A stretch of 64,000 nucleotides of DNA, taken from NCBI GenBank assembly GCA_963705285.1, contig OY970066.1:5518001-5582000 (forward strand), in the 5' to 3' direction. Position 1 is the first letter of the stretch. The number at the start of each line of letters is the position of its first letter. This DNA comes from JACMLD01 sp963705285 (GTDB lineage: Bacteria; Bacteroidota; Bacteroidia; Chitinophagales; Chitinophagaceae). Shown here piece after piece: positions 34,901 to 43,114 of the stretch. A program made the translations under genes and the position numbers. The notes under the pieces were generated by a model. It worked only from the letters and a program-made list of their open reading frames with translations, ran no database searches and was not told where the DNA came from.

Positions 34901-35338
34901 GATGGCATATCTTTTAACCAGGTGCTGGGCAAAATACCCGGAAAAGAAAACAGCAGTATACAAATTGATTACCACTTCCCGGATGCATCTCCCAATGCAG
35001 GCTGGAACCATTATCGCATTAAACAGGTAGACAAAGACGGTACCTCTGTATACAGCAATGTGGTGCGTGCAAACTTTAAAGGAAAAAGTACCGCAGTTAC
35101 CGCCTGGCCCAACCCCGCTGCAGGCATCCTGCACATTGATTATTACACAGAAACTGCCGGTAAAGTGCAATGGATGGTGATGGATGGAAAAGGCGCTGTG
35201 GTAAAACAGGCAACATTTACGGCGCAGTCTGGCAAGAACCAGCAGGTACTAAATGTTAGTGGCCTGGCGGCAGGCAGTTATCTGCTAAGAACCGTATCAG
35301 GTGCAGATGTGCTGGTTACCAAATTCATCAAAGAGTAA
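32000..35338 (+). CDS. Secreted reprolysin-like metzincin with T9SS domain
   Basis: A 1112-residue secreted protease. A signal peptide covers residues 1-21. The metzincin zinc site is HEIAHQFSATH starting at residue 346, with the Met-turn STIMAYAGVC about 40 residues on; the usual Gly of HExxHxxGxxH is Ser. A propeptide-like region lies before CGALSSVASMQ. Ig-like and PKD-like segments follow (APIISVPAAAYTIPVSTPFTLSSTGTDADG and later). A fibronectin-like LLTWGTASEQNNDYFEIQRSADG domain starts near 955, and a type IX sorting domain (AWPNPAAGILHIDYY) covers about 1035-1112. It is probably an extracellular protein-degrading enzyme; substrate unknown. A terminator follows. Confidence 0.88.
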   Translation: MTIRRLLLSLAVFAVSISGFSQIKRPWTGVGTETIQSYTNKNKDLVPLHFQLFKMDALQVAQVQRQASSAVISKQSVQQAVKFDLPLPDGKTLSTAMFEAAVLSEELQQAHPDIKTYQLVDPQTNNTAARLTITPAGVSGIIFTEQGTAYISPVGSLYPDVHMIYYTKDVNAGLPVTCGALSSVASMQPMSALAGDCQRRTYRLAVAATGEYTTWAGGQANALGYITTTVNNISAIYERDVNVRLTLVTNNSILYTDATLDPYNTVASVDASILTANQTALTTNITSANYDVGIVFNNGWNGGRASLGVVCNNSAKGQAGAGLDFGTGANPTPGPQGPIFDQTAAHEIAHQFSATHTHAATNGSCGPPNSSAATAYEPGGGSTIMAYAGVCTGNFYQNYSDLYFHAGNIAQMQSFILGSALCASPVTTGNNAPIISVPAAAYTIPVSTPFTLSSTGTDADGNTLTYTWEQIDGGFTTTVTPQPSNTSGPNFRSYPPAASSSRTFPPLANIVANTLTPYEVLPSVTRTMNFRVTLRDNAPGGSCTAEGNVAVSTNAAAGPFTVTSQASATSLVANGVNTTTITWNVANTNLTPVNCSAVDILFSTDGGITFPYTLVANTANDGTQTITVPNLVTYAGRIKIQARNNIFFNVNAADITITSACAAEGTTFTPGTSVSGTAGSAALDLSLSPLYGSIVAPSGQVVTTDPLSSLAVNNVTPGNCINFNGNPFKYKTFKFTVNVQGTYTINRTSSPNGLIMNLYSSDFNPASPCANFMASNGTYNGSVSIGLGFSATLTPGKYYTLAIGTFDATLPTLPANFTISASGPPGGNMYSGPASPGAGFNYTYVIVNNSTGIIRAIDAGSDLSNSSTYPAGTYTIYGLSYSNSVTPAILNSYVGGAFSTLNNDLLNNPATLCGNLSKNTIAASVNASLPVTLLPLKINKTGISSALLTWGTASEQNNDYFEIQRSADGISFNQVLGKIPGKENSSIQIDYHFPDASPNAGWNHYRIKQVDKDGTSVYSNVVRANFKGKSTAVTAWPNPAAGILHIDYYTETAGKVQWMVMDGKGAVVKQATFTAQSGKNQQVLNVSGLAAGSYLLRTVSGADVLVTKFIKE

Positions 35339-35362
35339 TCTCCCCGAATTAAATTATACAAG

Positions 35363-35394
35363 AAAACCCCCTGCTAAATAACAGGGGGTTTTTT
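35363..35394. terminator. Bidirectional Rho-independent terminator
   Basis: AAAACCCCCTG (35363-35373) pairs with CAGGGGGTTTT (35382-35392), 8-nt loop, with T-run on the plus strand and A-run on the other side. It can serve both the protease gene and the convergent DUF3276 gene. Confidence 0.9.
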
Positions 35395-35421
35395 ATAAAC
35401 AGGTTGAAAATTATTAGATGA

Positions 35422-35859
35422 TTACCATTTGTCTACTTCTTCTGTAGCGCTGGTATTGGGTATGCTGCTGGTTTCCTGGGGCACCACCGGTGCAGCGGCA
35501 ACAGCAACAGGAGCGGCAGATACAGCGGCAATGCCAGCTGTTTCTTCACCATCCACTTCACCCGGCTGATCATGGTTGAATGCATCAAAATCAAAATCGG
35601 GCATCAATTCTGTTTTCACATAATCAACGGCTTCTACCAAACCTTTGATAAACTTATTGAAATCTTCTTTATACAGAAAAATCTTGTGCCTGTCGTACCC
35701 TTCGCCTTCAAATTTCTTACGGCTTTCTGTAATCGTAAGATAATAATCGTTGCTGCGTGTTGCTCTTACATCAAAGAAATAGGTTCTTCTTTTACCAGCC
35801 CTGATGCGTTTGCTGTAAACGCTTTCCATCCGTTTTTCATTGTTATTTTCGTACGCCAC
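35422..35859 (-). CDS. DUF3276 / PUR-alpha-like nucleic-acid-binding protein
   Basis: A 145-residue protein. Residues 10-95 match the DUF3276 (PUR-like) domain: SVYSKRIRAGKRRTYFFDVRATRSNDYYLTITESRKKFEGEGYDRHKIFLYKEDFNKFIKGL. The fold is a whirly-like PUR repeat that binds single-stranded DNA or RNA in relatives. The C-terminal 45 residues are acidic and Ala/Val-rich (AAVSAAPVAVAAAPVVP), probably disordered. Widely conserved in Bacteroidota as a single gene. Role unproven. Confidence 0.85.
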   Translation of the reverse strand: MAYENNNEKRMESVYSKRIRAGKRRTYFFDVRATRSNDYYLTITESRKKFEGEGYDRHKIFLYKEDFNKFIKGLVEAVDYVKTELMPDFDFDAFNHDQPGEVDGEETAGIAAVSAAPVAVAAAPVVPQETSSIPNTSATEEVDKW

Positions 35860-35908
35860 AGTTGTAATGATTTTCTGTTTATCGAAATGTTGGTTTTAGA
35901 ATACCTTA

Positions 35909-35938
35909 CAAATATAATATTGTTTTAGAACTGGCAAA
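35909..35938 (-). promoter_or_regulatory. Promoter for the DUF3276 gene
   Basis: Minus-strand TTTG (35935-35938), an 18-bp spacer and TATATTTG (35909-35916) match the Bacteroidota consensus, with the start codon 50 bp downstream. Confidence 0.6.
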
Positions 35939-36056
35939 ATTTGAAAACCCTTTTCCTGCCTTCATTTTGGGAATTATGGGCATAGCGGCCGCAATTTAGC
36001 CCCTGCAGTTGATTACCAGTACCTTCTCTTAAAAAAGAAACATTGCCTAACTGCGC

Positions 36057-37916
36057 TTATACAAGGGCTTTACCGTTGCCATGCTCCTGCTGCTGCTGTT
36101 CATCGTACAACTGGCGGTAATACCCGTTGCGGGCCAGCAGGTCTGCGTGTCTGCCTTGCTCAATTATTTTTCCATCATCGAGCACCAATATATTGTCAAA
36201 ATCAAACAAAGAAAAAATACGGTGTGTGATAATGATAGCTGTTTTATTTTGCAGGAACCGGTAAAGGTTAGCAATGATTTCGTTTTCGGTTTTGGCGTCC
36301 ACCGCGCTCAGGCAATCATCAAATACCACCACGCGCGGATTTTTGATGAGCGCCCTGGCAATAGAAATGCGTTGTTTCTGTCCACCGCTGAGGGTGACCC
36401 CTCTCTCCCCTATCATTGTTTTGTATTGATGCGAGAAACCGAGAATTTCCTTGTCAACACTTGCATAAGCAGCGGCCTGTTCCACTTTTTCAAAAGGGGC
36501 ATTGCCTAGGCCGAAAGTGATATTACCGGTAACGGTATCGCTAAACAAAAATACATCCTGCGGTACATAACTGATTTGCTGCCGCAATGATGCGAGCTGT
36601 ATCTGCCGACTGTTTATACCGTCTAATAAAATAGTGCCTGTATCGGGGTTGTACATACGTAGCAGCAGTTGCGCCACGGTAGATTTGCCACTGCCGGTTC
36701 TTCCTATGATGGCAATTTTCTGCCCCTTTTTTATATGAAAAGAAAAATGCTGGATGGCCTGTATGCCTGTATCGGGATACGTAAAGCTTACATTATCGAA
36801 AACGATATCCCCTTCAAGCACCGGCGTGGTAACCCCAGGTTCATCTCTGATCGTTGTTTTAGTATCCAAAAATTCGTTGAGCCTTTTTTGCGAAGCTGCT
36901 GCCCTTTGTATCATGCTGGCCGTCCACCCAATAGCACTTACCGGAAAAGTGAGCATGTTTACATACATCACAAATTCTGTAATGGTGCCCGTGGTTACAT
37001 CGGGGTGGCCGTTCAATGCATAAATGCCTCCAATCATAATGCTCAGCAAAGTGCTCAGCCCAATCAGCAATGCCATAGAAGGAAAATAGATGGATTCTAC
37101 CTTCGACAATCCGATGGCGTTGGTTCTGTAATCTGTGCTGTTTTTATTGAAAAAACCCATCATGGCCTTTTCCTGTACAAAAGATTTGATCACACGGATG
37201 CCGGAATAGGACTCCTGCGCGGTGGTGGTTAAATCTGACAACAGTGCCTGTATGCGCTCGCTTTTACGGTGTATGATGGTATTGACATAATAAATGGTGA
37301 TGGCCAGAATGGGAAGCGGCGATAACACATACAGCGTTAGCATACCATTTGCGCGCACCATAAAATAAATGCTGAAGCCGATGGTGACCGCCAGGTTGAT
37401 AAAATACATCATGGCCGGACCCGTATACATTCTTACGCGGCTTACATCTTCAGTAATGCGGTTCATCAGATCACCGGTGCTGTTGCGTTTGTAAAAAGCA
37501 GCATCCAGCTGCTGGTAATGGCGGTATACTTCGTTTTTCTGATCATACTCAATCAGCCGGCTCATTACAATGACTGTCTGCCGCATGAGAAACATAAAAA
37601 AACCGCCCAGCAAAGCCAGCACCAGCAGCGTAATGCCGCATACAATAATACGGCTGCTAAAGCTAACAGCGTTGTTGTCTAGCCAGCTGATGATTTGCTG
37701 TACCAGTATATCATAGGTAGCGGGTCGGCTGCCAGTAACTGCCGGTGCTTTTTCTACTGAACTGCGAATAGATTGTTCCACCTTGTCTACCACATAGCCG
37801 GATAACTGCGGACTAAGAATCCGGAAATAGTTAGACAGCGTAATAAAGATGATACCGAGCAACAACCGCCAGCGGTACTTATAAAAATATTTATTGATGG
37901 CCTTCAGGTGCTTCAT
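36057..37916 (-). CDS. ABC exporter, fused permease-ATPase (MsbA-like)
   Basis: A 619-residue half-transporter. Six membrane helices lie in residues about 15-330 (LLGIIFITLSNYFRILSP first). The nucleotide-binding domain has Walker A GRTGSGKST near 405, the Q-loop PQDVFLFSDTV, signature LSGGQKQRISIARAL, Walker B VVVFDDCLSAVD and the switch His in ITHR. In Walker B the usual Glu of DE is Asp followed by Asp-Cys (VFDDCLSA), as in many heterodimeric or degenerate sites. It dimerises to export lipids, drugs or peptides; substrate unknown. It stands alone between repeat-rich gaps. Confidence 0.9.
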   Translation of the reverse strand: MKHLKAINKYFYKYRWRLLLGIIFITLSNYFRILSPQLSGYVVDKVEQSIRSSVEKAPAVTGSRPATYDILVQQIISWLDNNAVSFSSRIIVCGITLLVLALLGGFFMFLMRQTVIVMSRLIEYDQKNEVYRHYQQLDAAFYKRNSTGDLMNRITEDVSRVRMYTGPAMMYFINLAVTIGFSIYFMVRANGMLTLYVLSPLPILAITIYYVNTIIHRKSERIQALLSDLTTTAQESYSGIRVIKSFVQEKAMMGFFNKNSTDYRTNAIGLSKVESIYFPSMALLIGLSTLLSIMIGGIYALNGHPDVTTGTITEFVMYVNMLTFPVSAIGWTASMIQRAAASQKRLNEFLDTKTTIRDEPGVTTPVLEGDIVFDNVSFTYPDTGIQAIQHFSFHIKKGQKIAIIGRTGSGKSTVAQLLLRMYNPDTGTILLDGINSRQIQLASLRQQISYVPQDVFLFSDTVTGNITFGLGNAPFEKVEQAAAYASVDKEILGFSHQYKTMIGERGVTLSGGQKQRISIARALIKNPRVVVFDDCLSAVDAKTENEIIANLYRFLQNKTAIIITHRIFSLFDFDNILVLDDGKIIEQGRHADLLARNGYYRQLYDEQQQQEHGNGKALV

Positions 37917-38150
37917 GAGACTAATGTGAAAATGTGTTAGTGTGAAAACCTGCCTGCCGGTAGGCAGGTGTGCTAATGCCGCGACGCGAATGATAGAACG
38001 GCTTATACATTAAGGTTACCATTGTATTATAGTGAAGTTGACCATACCCATTATTATAAAAACAAGCAAAAATATTGCTAACCAATGTAGATCGCATCAT
38101 AAAATCAGACATCATGACATCAGACATCAGCGATTAACAGACATCAGCGA
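37917..38150. repeat. Repeat-rich gap
   Basis: Contains GTGAAAATGTGTTAGTGTGA, a CCTGCCTGCCGGTAGGCAGG palindrome with one mismatch (37949-37968), AGAACGG, and several ATCAGACATCAGCGATTA direct repeats near 38100-38150. The layout resembles the blocks at 28528-28731 and 43060-43110. No gene. Confidence 0.7.
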
Positions 38151-39593
38151 TTATATCGGAATCAACCTAAATACATAACCCGGACTTTCAACAGCAATGT
38201 ATATGTAACCATCCGGCCCCATTCTTACATCGCGCAGGCGGCCGATATTTTTCAACAGCATTTCCTGCTTTACTACTTTATTGCCTTTCAAGACACAACG
38301 GCTCAGGTATTTAAACCGCAATGAACCTACCAGCAGGTTGCCTTTCCAGGCAGGATAACGGTTACCGGTAACAACAGCCATTCCGCTGGGGCCAATAGAA
38401 GGAATCCAGTAAGTAAGCGGCTGCTCCATACCGGCTTCCGCAGACTTGTTAGCAATCACCTTTCCATTGTAATTGATACCATAAGTAATGACAGGCCATC
38501 CGTAGTTGGCGCCTTTTTTTATCACGTTCAGTTCATCTCCACCGCGCGGACCATGTTCGGTCTCCCATAATTCGCCGGTGGGCGGGTACAGCAGCAATCC
38601 CTGGGGGTTGCGTTGTCCATAAGAGTAGATGGAAGCTTTGGCACCCGTTGTATGTACAAAGGGATTGTCTGGCGGTATGCTGCCATCATCATTAATTCGA
38701 TGAATTTTACCCAGGTCGTTACTAGTGGTTTGCGGGTTTTGCTTTTCATTGCCCCTTTCGCCTACTGAAAAATACAATTTGCCATCGCGGCCAAACACCA
38801 TACGTGACCCGTAATGGTGGCGTGTTCTTGAATAGGGCAATGCTTCAAAAATAATTTGTTGATCGGTTAACTGTTTGCCCTCCAGCACGGCACGCATAAT
38901 AACCGTGGTGGCCAATACGCCCGAATCAGTCTTTTTAGGAGCCGAATAAGACAGATAAATGAACTTGTTTTTTGCAAACTGCGGATGCAATGCAATATCC
39001 ATCAGACCGCCCTGCCCTTCTGCCACCACCTCCGGCACACCTGCAATGCTGTCTATGCTATTCTTACCGGTTTTGCGGTACAATTTGCCGGAACGCTCCG
39101 TTATAAGCATTCCACCACCTGGTAAAAATGCCATACCCCAGGGCACTTTAACTCCTTGCAAGATGGTATCTAACTTTACCGCCATTGATGCCGACTTAAA
39201 ATAATTTTTCTTGATCACAATATCTTTCTGGAAATTATACCGCTTTACATTTTCTACGCCGGTGAGTATATAAGCGGCCAGATCGTTGATGGCTTTTTCG
39301 GTAAACGCTGAATCAAAAGCGGGCATGCCTTCATCGGCATATCCAAATTTGATACCCTTATAGAGATCTGCTTTGGAGCTGCCATGCTTCCATGTGCGGT
39401 CTACAAATGCATCCATTTTTTCTCCGTGGCATCCACCGCAAAAATTCTGGTAATTAGCCTGGGCACTATCGGCCAGCAACGCCGCGGGTTTATGACTACG
39501 TATTGCTGGTGCAGCAATTTTTGTAAAAGCAACCAAACCGGTTACACTGCAGGCGGTGATTATTAAGCCAATCAAAAAAAAGGTGCTGCGCAT
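38151..39593 (-). CDS. PQQ-dependent sugar dehydrogenase with cytochrome c domain, lipoprotein
   Basis: About 480 residues from the ATG at 39593 (MRSTFFLIGLIITACS). ITAC fits a lipobox, so the mature protein may start at that Cys and sit on a membrane. Residues about 40-110 form a small c-type cytochrome with CGGCH and a distal Met (GMPAF). The rest is a six-bladed GSDH-type beta-propeller: VPWGMAFLPGGGMLITERSGKLY, QGGLMDIALHP, RHHYGSRMVFGRDGKLYFSVGERG, GQRNPQGL, WETEHGPRGGDELN and YGWPVITYG. It oxidises an aldose with PQQ and passes electrons to its own haem. No PQQ synthesis genes are nearby. Confidence 0.88.
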   Translation of the reverse strand: MRSTFFLIGLIITACSVTGLVAFTKIAAPAIRSHKPAALLADSAQANYQNFCGGCHGEKMDAFVDRTWKHGSSKADLYKGIKFGYADEGMPAFDSAFTEKAINDLAAYILTGVENVKRYNFQKDIVIKKNYFKSASMAVKLDTILQGVKVPWGMAFLPGGGMLITERSGKLYRKTGKNSIDSIAGVPEVVAEGQGGLMDIALHPQFAKNKFIYLSYSAPKKTDSGVLATTVIMRAVLEGKQLTDQQIIFEALPYSRTRHHYGSRMVFGRDGKLYFSVGERGNEKQNPQTTSNDLGKIHRINDDGSIPPDNPFVHTTGAKASIYSYGQRNPQGLLLYPPTGELWETEHGPRGGDELNVIKKGANYGWPVITYGINYNGKVIANKSAEAGMEQPLTYWIPSIGPSGMAVVTGNRYPAWKGNLLVGSLRFKYLSRCVLKGNKVVKQEMLLKNIGRLRDVRMGPDGYIYIAVESPGYVFRLIPI

Positions 39594-39664
39594 ACATTGA
39601 ACATTTAACGGAACTGTAAATGTAAGGCATTGCACACCCGCGGTAACTACAATGGGTCAAAAAA

Positions 39665-39689
39665 ATACCCCGCAACCATGGCGGGGTAT
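39665..39689 (-). terminator. Terminator of the MFS / MGS-like operon
   Basis: ATACCCCGC (39665-39673) pairs with GCGGGGTAT (39681-39689), followed on the minus strand by a T-run (39659-39665 as A on plus). It lies 65 bp past the MFS stop. Confidence 0.9.
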
Positions 39690-39753
39690 AATAAATATTT
39701 TTTACAGTACTGCTGCCATCACTCCATGCTCATACCCAAGGGCTGAAAATGAA

Positions 39754-40905
39754 TTACTGTTCCTTAATCCTGTTGGCCAAAATTGCGGGAAATAAGCCGA
39801 CCACCGCCACCACTGCAAAGGATAACCGCAAACCGGCAGCTTCAGAAATAAAACCTATTAATGGCGGGCCTATTAAAAAACCCAGGAATGAGATAGAAGA
39901 TACTGCTGCCAGCGCTAAACCCGGTTGCATGGTACCAGATTTTCCCGCCAGGCTGTATATCAGCGGTACCACGGAAGATACGCCCAGACCTACCAATAAA
40001 AACCCGGCAACAGCAGTGGCCATATACGGAAAGAGTATCGAAACAAATAACCCGGTAGCAATTAAGGTGGCACTCAGCTGCATTACTTTTTTTACGCCCA
40101 ATCTAGTAACCATTTTATCACCCAAAAACCTGCCCGTTGCCATGGAAGCGGTAAAGGCTACATAGCCAAAGGTAATCAGTGCCGGTGGCGCCTTTACCAC
40201 TTTCTGAAAGAATACACCGCTCCAATCGGCCATGGCGCCTTCGCACAACATGCTGCAAAATGCAATAAGACCAAGATTAAGAATATAGCTGTCTGGCTTT
40301 ACAAAGAATGGCTGCTTTTCTGCCTTACCAGTATCAGTAGGCAATGTGAACCGGTAAAAGAAAAATACCAGCAGCGCAGCCAATAAGAAGATAATTAAAA
40401 AATGCAGCCATGGCACAATACCGGCAGACACCAGTAAGGTACCAATTGCGGCACCCGTAAAACCGGCAATGCTCCATAAACCATGAAAAGAAGCCATTAC
40501 CGAGCGACCGTACATTGATTCCACATCTACAGCCTGCGTATTCATGGCGATGTTTACCAGGTTAGAAGCCAGTCCAAAAAGAAAAAGCAAAAACGCCAAC
40601 TGCCATACATTGCCGCTAATACCCAGCAATACCAGTATAGCCGGGTAAGTTAATGCAGCGGCAATCATTACCTTACGGCTGCCAAAGCGAGATACCAGCC
40701 ATCCTGCAAAAAACAGGCTGGTCATAAGACCGGCCGGTAATGCAAATAACACGGCCCCCAGGCGCGCATCGCTCAACTGCAACTGGGTTTTAATATCAGG
40801 GATGCGGCTTGCCCATGAGGCAAACGTTAACCCTGCAATAAAGAAAAAAGCGCTTACAGCTATACGGTAGACCCTTGGCCTGGCTGCAGCAATGGAAAGG
40901 TTCAT
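39754..40905 (-). CDS. MFS transporter, YbjJ-like
   Basis: A 383-residue major facilitator with about 12 helices. FASWASRIPDIKTQLQLSDARLGAVLFALPAG, WLVSRFGSRKVM, NIAMNTQAVDVESMYGRSVMASFHGLWSIAGFTGAAIG and LVGLGVSSVVPLIYSLAGKSG are typical of the YbjJ/FucP-like subgroup found beside sugar and sugar-phosphate genes. It is translated 10 bp after the methylglyoxal-synthase-like gene, under a shared divergent control region. Substrate unknown, perhaps a sugar or a keto-acid efflux substrate. Confidence 0.87.
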   Translation of the reverse strand: MNLSIAAARPRVYRIAVSAFFFIAGLTFASWASRIPDIKTQLQLSDARLGAVLFALPAGLMTSLFFAGWLVSRFGSRKVMIAAALTYPAILVLLGISGNVWQLAFLLFLFGLASNLVNIAMNTQAVDVESMYGRSVMASFHGLWSIAGFTGAAIGTLLVSAGIVPWLHFLIIFLLAALLVFFFYRFTLPTDTGKAEKQPFFVKPDSYILNLGLIAFCSMLCEGAMADWSGVFFQKVVKAPPALITFGYVAFTASMATGRFLGDKMVTRLGVKKVMQLSATLIATGLFVSILFPYMATAVAGFLLVGLGVSSVVPLIYSLAGKSGTMQPGLALAAVSSISFLGFLIGPPLIGFISEAAGLRLSFAVVAVVGLFPAILANRIKEQ

Positions 40906-40915
40906 AAAAATTATT

Positions 40916-41401
40916 TTAGTTAATGGTATTTACTTTTAGCACCACGCGGCGCTGGTTGTGGCCATTGAAATAAGGCACCCGTTTGGGCACACTATTTTCT
41001 ACCACCGGCACTGAATGAGTTTTATTCATAAGGGCCGACGACAACACAAAATCTGCCGTGGCCAGGTTACAGGCAACAATGATATTGCTGTTGACTGCCA
41101 GGTCATACAATGCACGAACGCCGTCTTCAAAAGACAAGGGCCCCGCCGGATCCCAGAAAAACAACAGGATATCTATTTGCTGCGATGCAATCATGGAAGC
41201 CAGCTGTTGATTTGCAGCTGCTGCGCCATCGTGCAACCTTGTTACCGGAACGCCTACTGTTCCTTCAAGTATATCGGCAGTAGCACCTGTTGCCAACAGT
41301 TCATGTTCTTTTAATATTTCCTGGTTATAATAAGACCATTCTATCAGCGACTTTCTATTATTATCGCTTGCTGCAAAGGCAATGCGCTTTACAACATTCA
41401 T
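40916..41401 (-). CDS. Methylglyoxal-synthase-fold protein lacking catalytic residues
   Basis: About 161 residues from the ATG at 41401 (MNVVKRIAFAASDNNRK); ATG 41419 and the frame start 41455 are possible alternatives. The MGS fold is recognisable: LLATGATADIL, NQQLASMIASQQIDILLFFWDP, and CNLATADFVLSS. An ungapped alignment to E. coli MgsA from ATG onward puts N64 at Asp71, F91 at His98 and G94 at Asp101, and replaces the SGPMGGD phosphate loop with DGAAAAN. These are the residues known to drive dihydroxyacetone-phosphate conversion, so normal MGS activity seems unlikely. It is followed by an MFS gene and lies divergent from lacI. Confidence 0.75.
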   Translation of the reverse strand: MNVVKRIAFAASDNNRKSLIEWSYYNQEILKEHELLATGATADILEGTVGVPVTRLHDGAAAANQQLASMIASQQIDILLFFWDPAGPLSFEDGVRALYDLAVNSNIIVACNLATADFVLSSALMNKTHSVPVVENSVPKRVPYFNGHNQRRVVLKVNTIN

Positions 41402-41657
41402 TTTTCTATTACTAATCATACACACAATTTTTTTTGTTTTAAAATAACAGCTCACTAAAAAGCTATTTTTCTATAACAAACAACCGGTTAATTTTTTCAA
41501 GCAAGCTGGCTATCAAGCAGCACCATGCAAACATTTACGGGCTAGCTGTTGCAGGCAAGGCGGTTTTATGAATCAATTGTATTGTTGACCGCTGGCAATT
41601 GTTAGAAAGCAGGTTGGCAAGAGAACTGCAATGCAGGGCACAAAAATAAGCAATTTT

Positions 41658-41692
41658 GTTTAAACGTTTAAACCATTTCTTTATTATCTTTG
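41658..41692 (+). promoter_or_regulatory. LacI-type operator and lacI -7 box
   Basis: GTTTAAACGTTTAAAC (41658-41673) is a perfect 16-bp palindrome with the central CG step typical of LacI-family operators. A -7 box TATCTTTG follows at 41685-41692. The operator sits between the divergent MGS-like and lacI genes, overlapping the lacI -33 zone, so it probably gives autoregulation and control of the MGS-like/MFS pair. Confidence 0.75.
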
Positions 41693-41791
41693 CTCTTAAC
41701 GAATATTTAAGCATGTAAATAGGATAATCTGTAAAAAATCCTGTCTTAATTAGCTTGAAATCAATCCATTAAATCTAACAACTAACAATTA

Positions 41792-42817
41792 ATGATTAAA
41801 CGGGTTTCGCTGAAAGATATAGCCAACGCGGTAGGCGTATCCACGGCCCTTGTATCGTATGTGCTCAATGGCAAAAAAGAGGGCAGGATAAATAAACAGG
41901 TAGCTGAAAAAATCAGGACTACCGCACAGGCCATGAACTACCGTACCAACCAGATAGCCAAAAGTCTAAAAACAAACCGCACCTATACCATTGGTTTAAT
42001 ATTGGCAGATATATCCAATCCATTTTCGGCCGCGCTGGCCCGTGTAATAGAAGATGAAGCAGATAAATATGGCTACACCGTCATCTTTGGTAGCTCTGAT
42101 GAGCATCCGGATAAATATAAAAAGATACTGGATGCACTCATGAACCGCCAGGCCGATGGGCTGCTACTGTCTCCTCCCGAATATGCAGAACCGCAAATTG
42201 CCCTGTTGCAGCAACAACAAACGCCATTTGTGTTAGTTGACCGTTACTTTCCAGGAATGGAAACGAATTACGTGGTACTTGATAATTATAAAGCCGCATT
42301 TGAAGCCACGGAACACCTGATCCGTTGCGGTCACCAAAAAATTGGCATGATCAACTATGCTTCTTCACTTTATCATTTGGGCGAACGTACGCGTGGCTAT
42401 CTCGCTGCACTGGCTAAAAATAATATTGCGTTTACGCCAGATTACCTGCAACAGGTGCAAATGAGCCACCTGCAAGCCGATACCGAAAAAGCGGTGCACC
42501 ATTTGCTTCAACATACCTCACCTGCTAAAGCCATCTTATTTGGTTCCAACGTTATTGCTATGAACGCGGTGAAATACATTAACGCGCGCCAGTACATTAT
42601 ACCCGAAGAAGTGGCACTTGCCTGTTTTGATGAAACCGATGCGTTTGATTTATTTTATGCACCGCTCACCTGCATCCGGCAACCCATCAAAGAAATGGGA
42701 CAACTGGCCGTGAAAATGTTGCTGCGAAATATAGATAACAACGATGCGCCGGTTCAACAAATAAGTTTGGAGGGGGAATTGGTGGTGCGCGCTTCGACCA
42801 GCATCTCTGATGTTTAA
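41792..42817 (+). CDS. LacI family transcriptional regulator
   Basis: A 341-residue LacI/GalR repressor. The HTH is VSLKDIANAVGVSTALVSYVLNGKKEGRINKQVAEKI (5-41) and the hinge helix is NQIAKSLKTNRT. A periplasmic-binding-protein-like effector domain follows: TIGLILADISNPFSAALARVIEDEADKYGY, DGLLLSPP, VLDNYKAAFEATEHLIRCGHQKIGMI, and TCIRQPIKEMGQLAVKMLLR at the C terminus. The effector is unknown; this group in Bacteroidota usually senses sugars. The palindrome 119 bp upstream is its likely operator. Confidence 0.93.
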   Translation: MIKRVSLKDIANAVGVSTALVSYVLNGKKEGRINKQVAEKIRTTAQAMNYRTNQIAKSLKTNRTYTIGLILADISNPFSAALARVIEDEADKYGYTVIFGSSDEHPDKYKKILDALMNRQADGLLLSPPEYAEPQIALLQQQQTPFVLVDRYFPGMETNYVVLDNYKAAFEATEHLIRCGHQKIGMINYASSLYHLGERTRGYLAALAKNNIAFTPDYLQQVQMSHLQADTEKAVHHLLQHTSPAKAILFGSNVIAMNAVKYINARQYIIPEEVALACFDETDAFDLFYAPLTCIRQPIKEMGQLAVKMLLRNIDNNDAPVQQISLEGELVVRASTSISDV

Positions 42818-43114
42818 AATCTCTGAGTCTAAAATCTCTGATGTCTGATGTGATCATCGCTGATTTGTTGCGGCTTACTGAACAATCAATTATGAGTTAT
42901 CAGCAACATCCTCAATCTGCGTTCTATACATCCAACTCTGGCAAAGGCATCCTTCAAATGTTTTAGTTCCACCAGCGGTCTGACTTGCGGTGCCAACCGC
43001 TTCTACGGCAACAATCAATCATGAGTTATCATCACAATCATCAAAATCTGCGTTCTATCAATGAAGTAAAGGTAGCTGCCTGCAGGCAGGTTTTCACATC
43101 AGCACATTAATACT
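42818..43114. repeat. Direct-repeat block between lacI and ftsY
   Basis: Two 47-49 bp direct repeats (42881-42927 and 43010-43058) share AACAATCAAT, ATGAGTTATCA and ATCTGCGTTCTAT. CTGCCTGCAGGCAG (43077-43090) is a shortened copy of the large palindrome, followed by TTTTCACATCAGCACATTAAT. TCTCTGATGTCTGATG words precede them. No gene. Confidence 0.75.
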
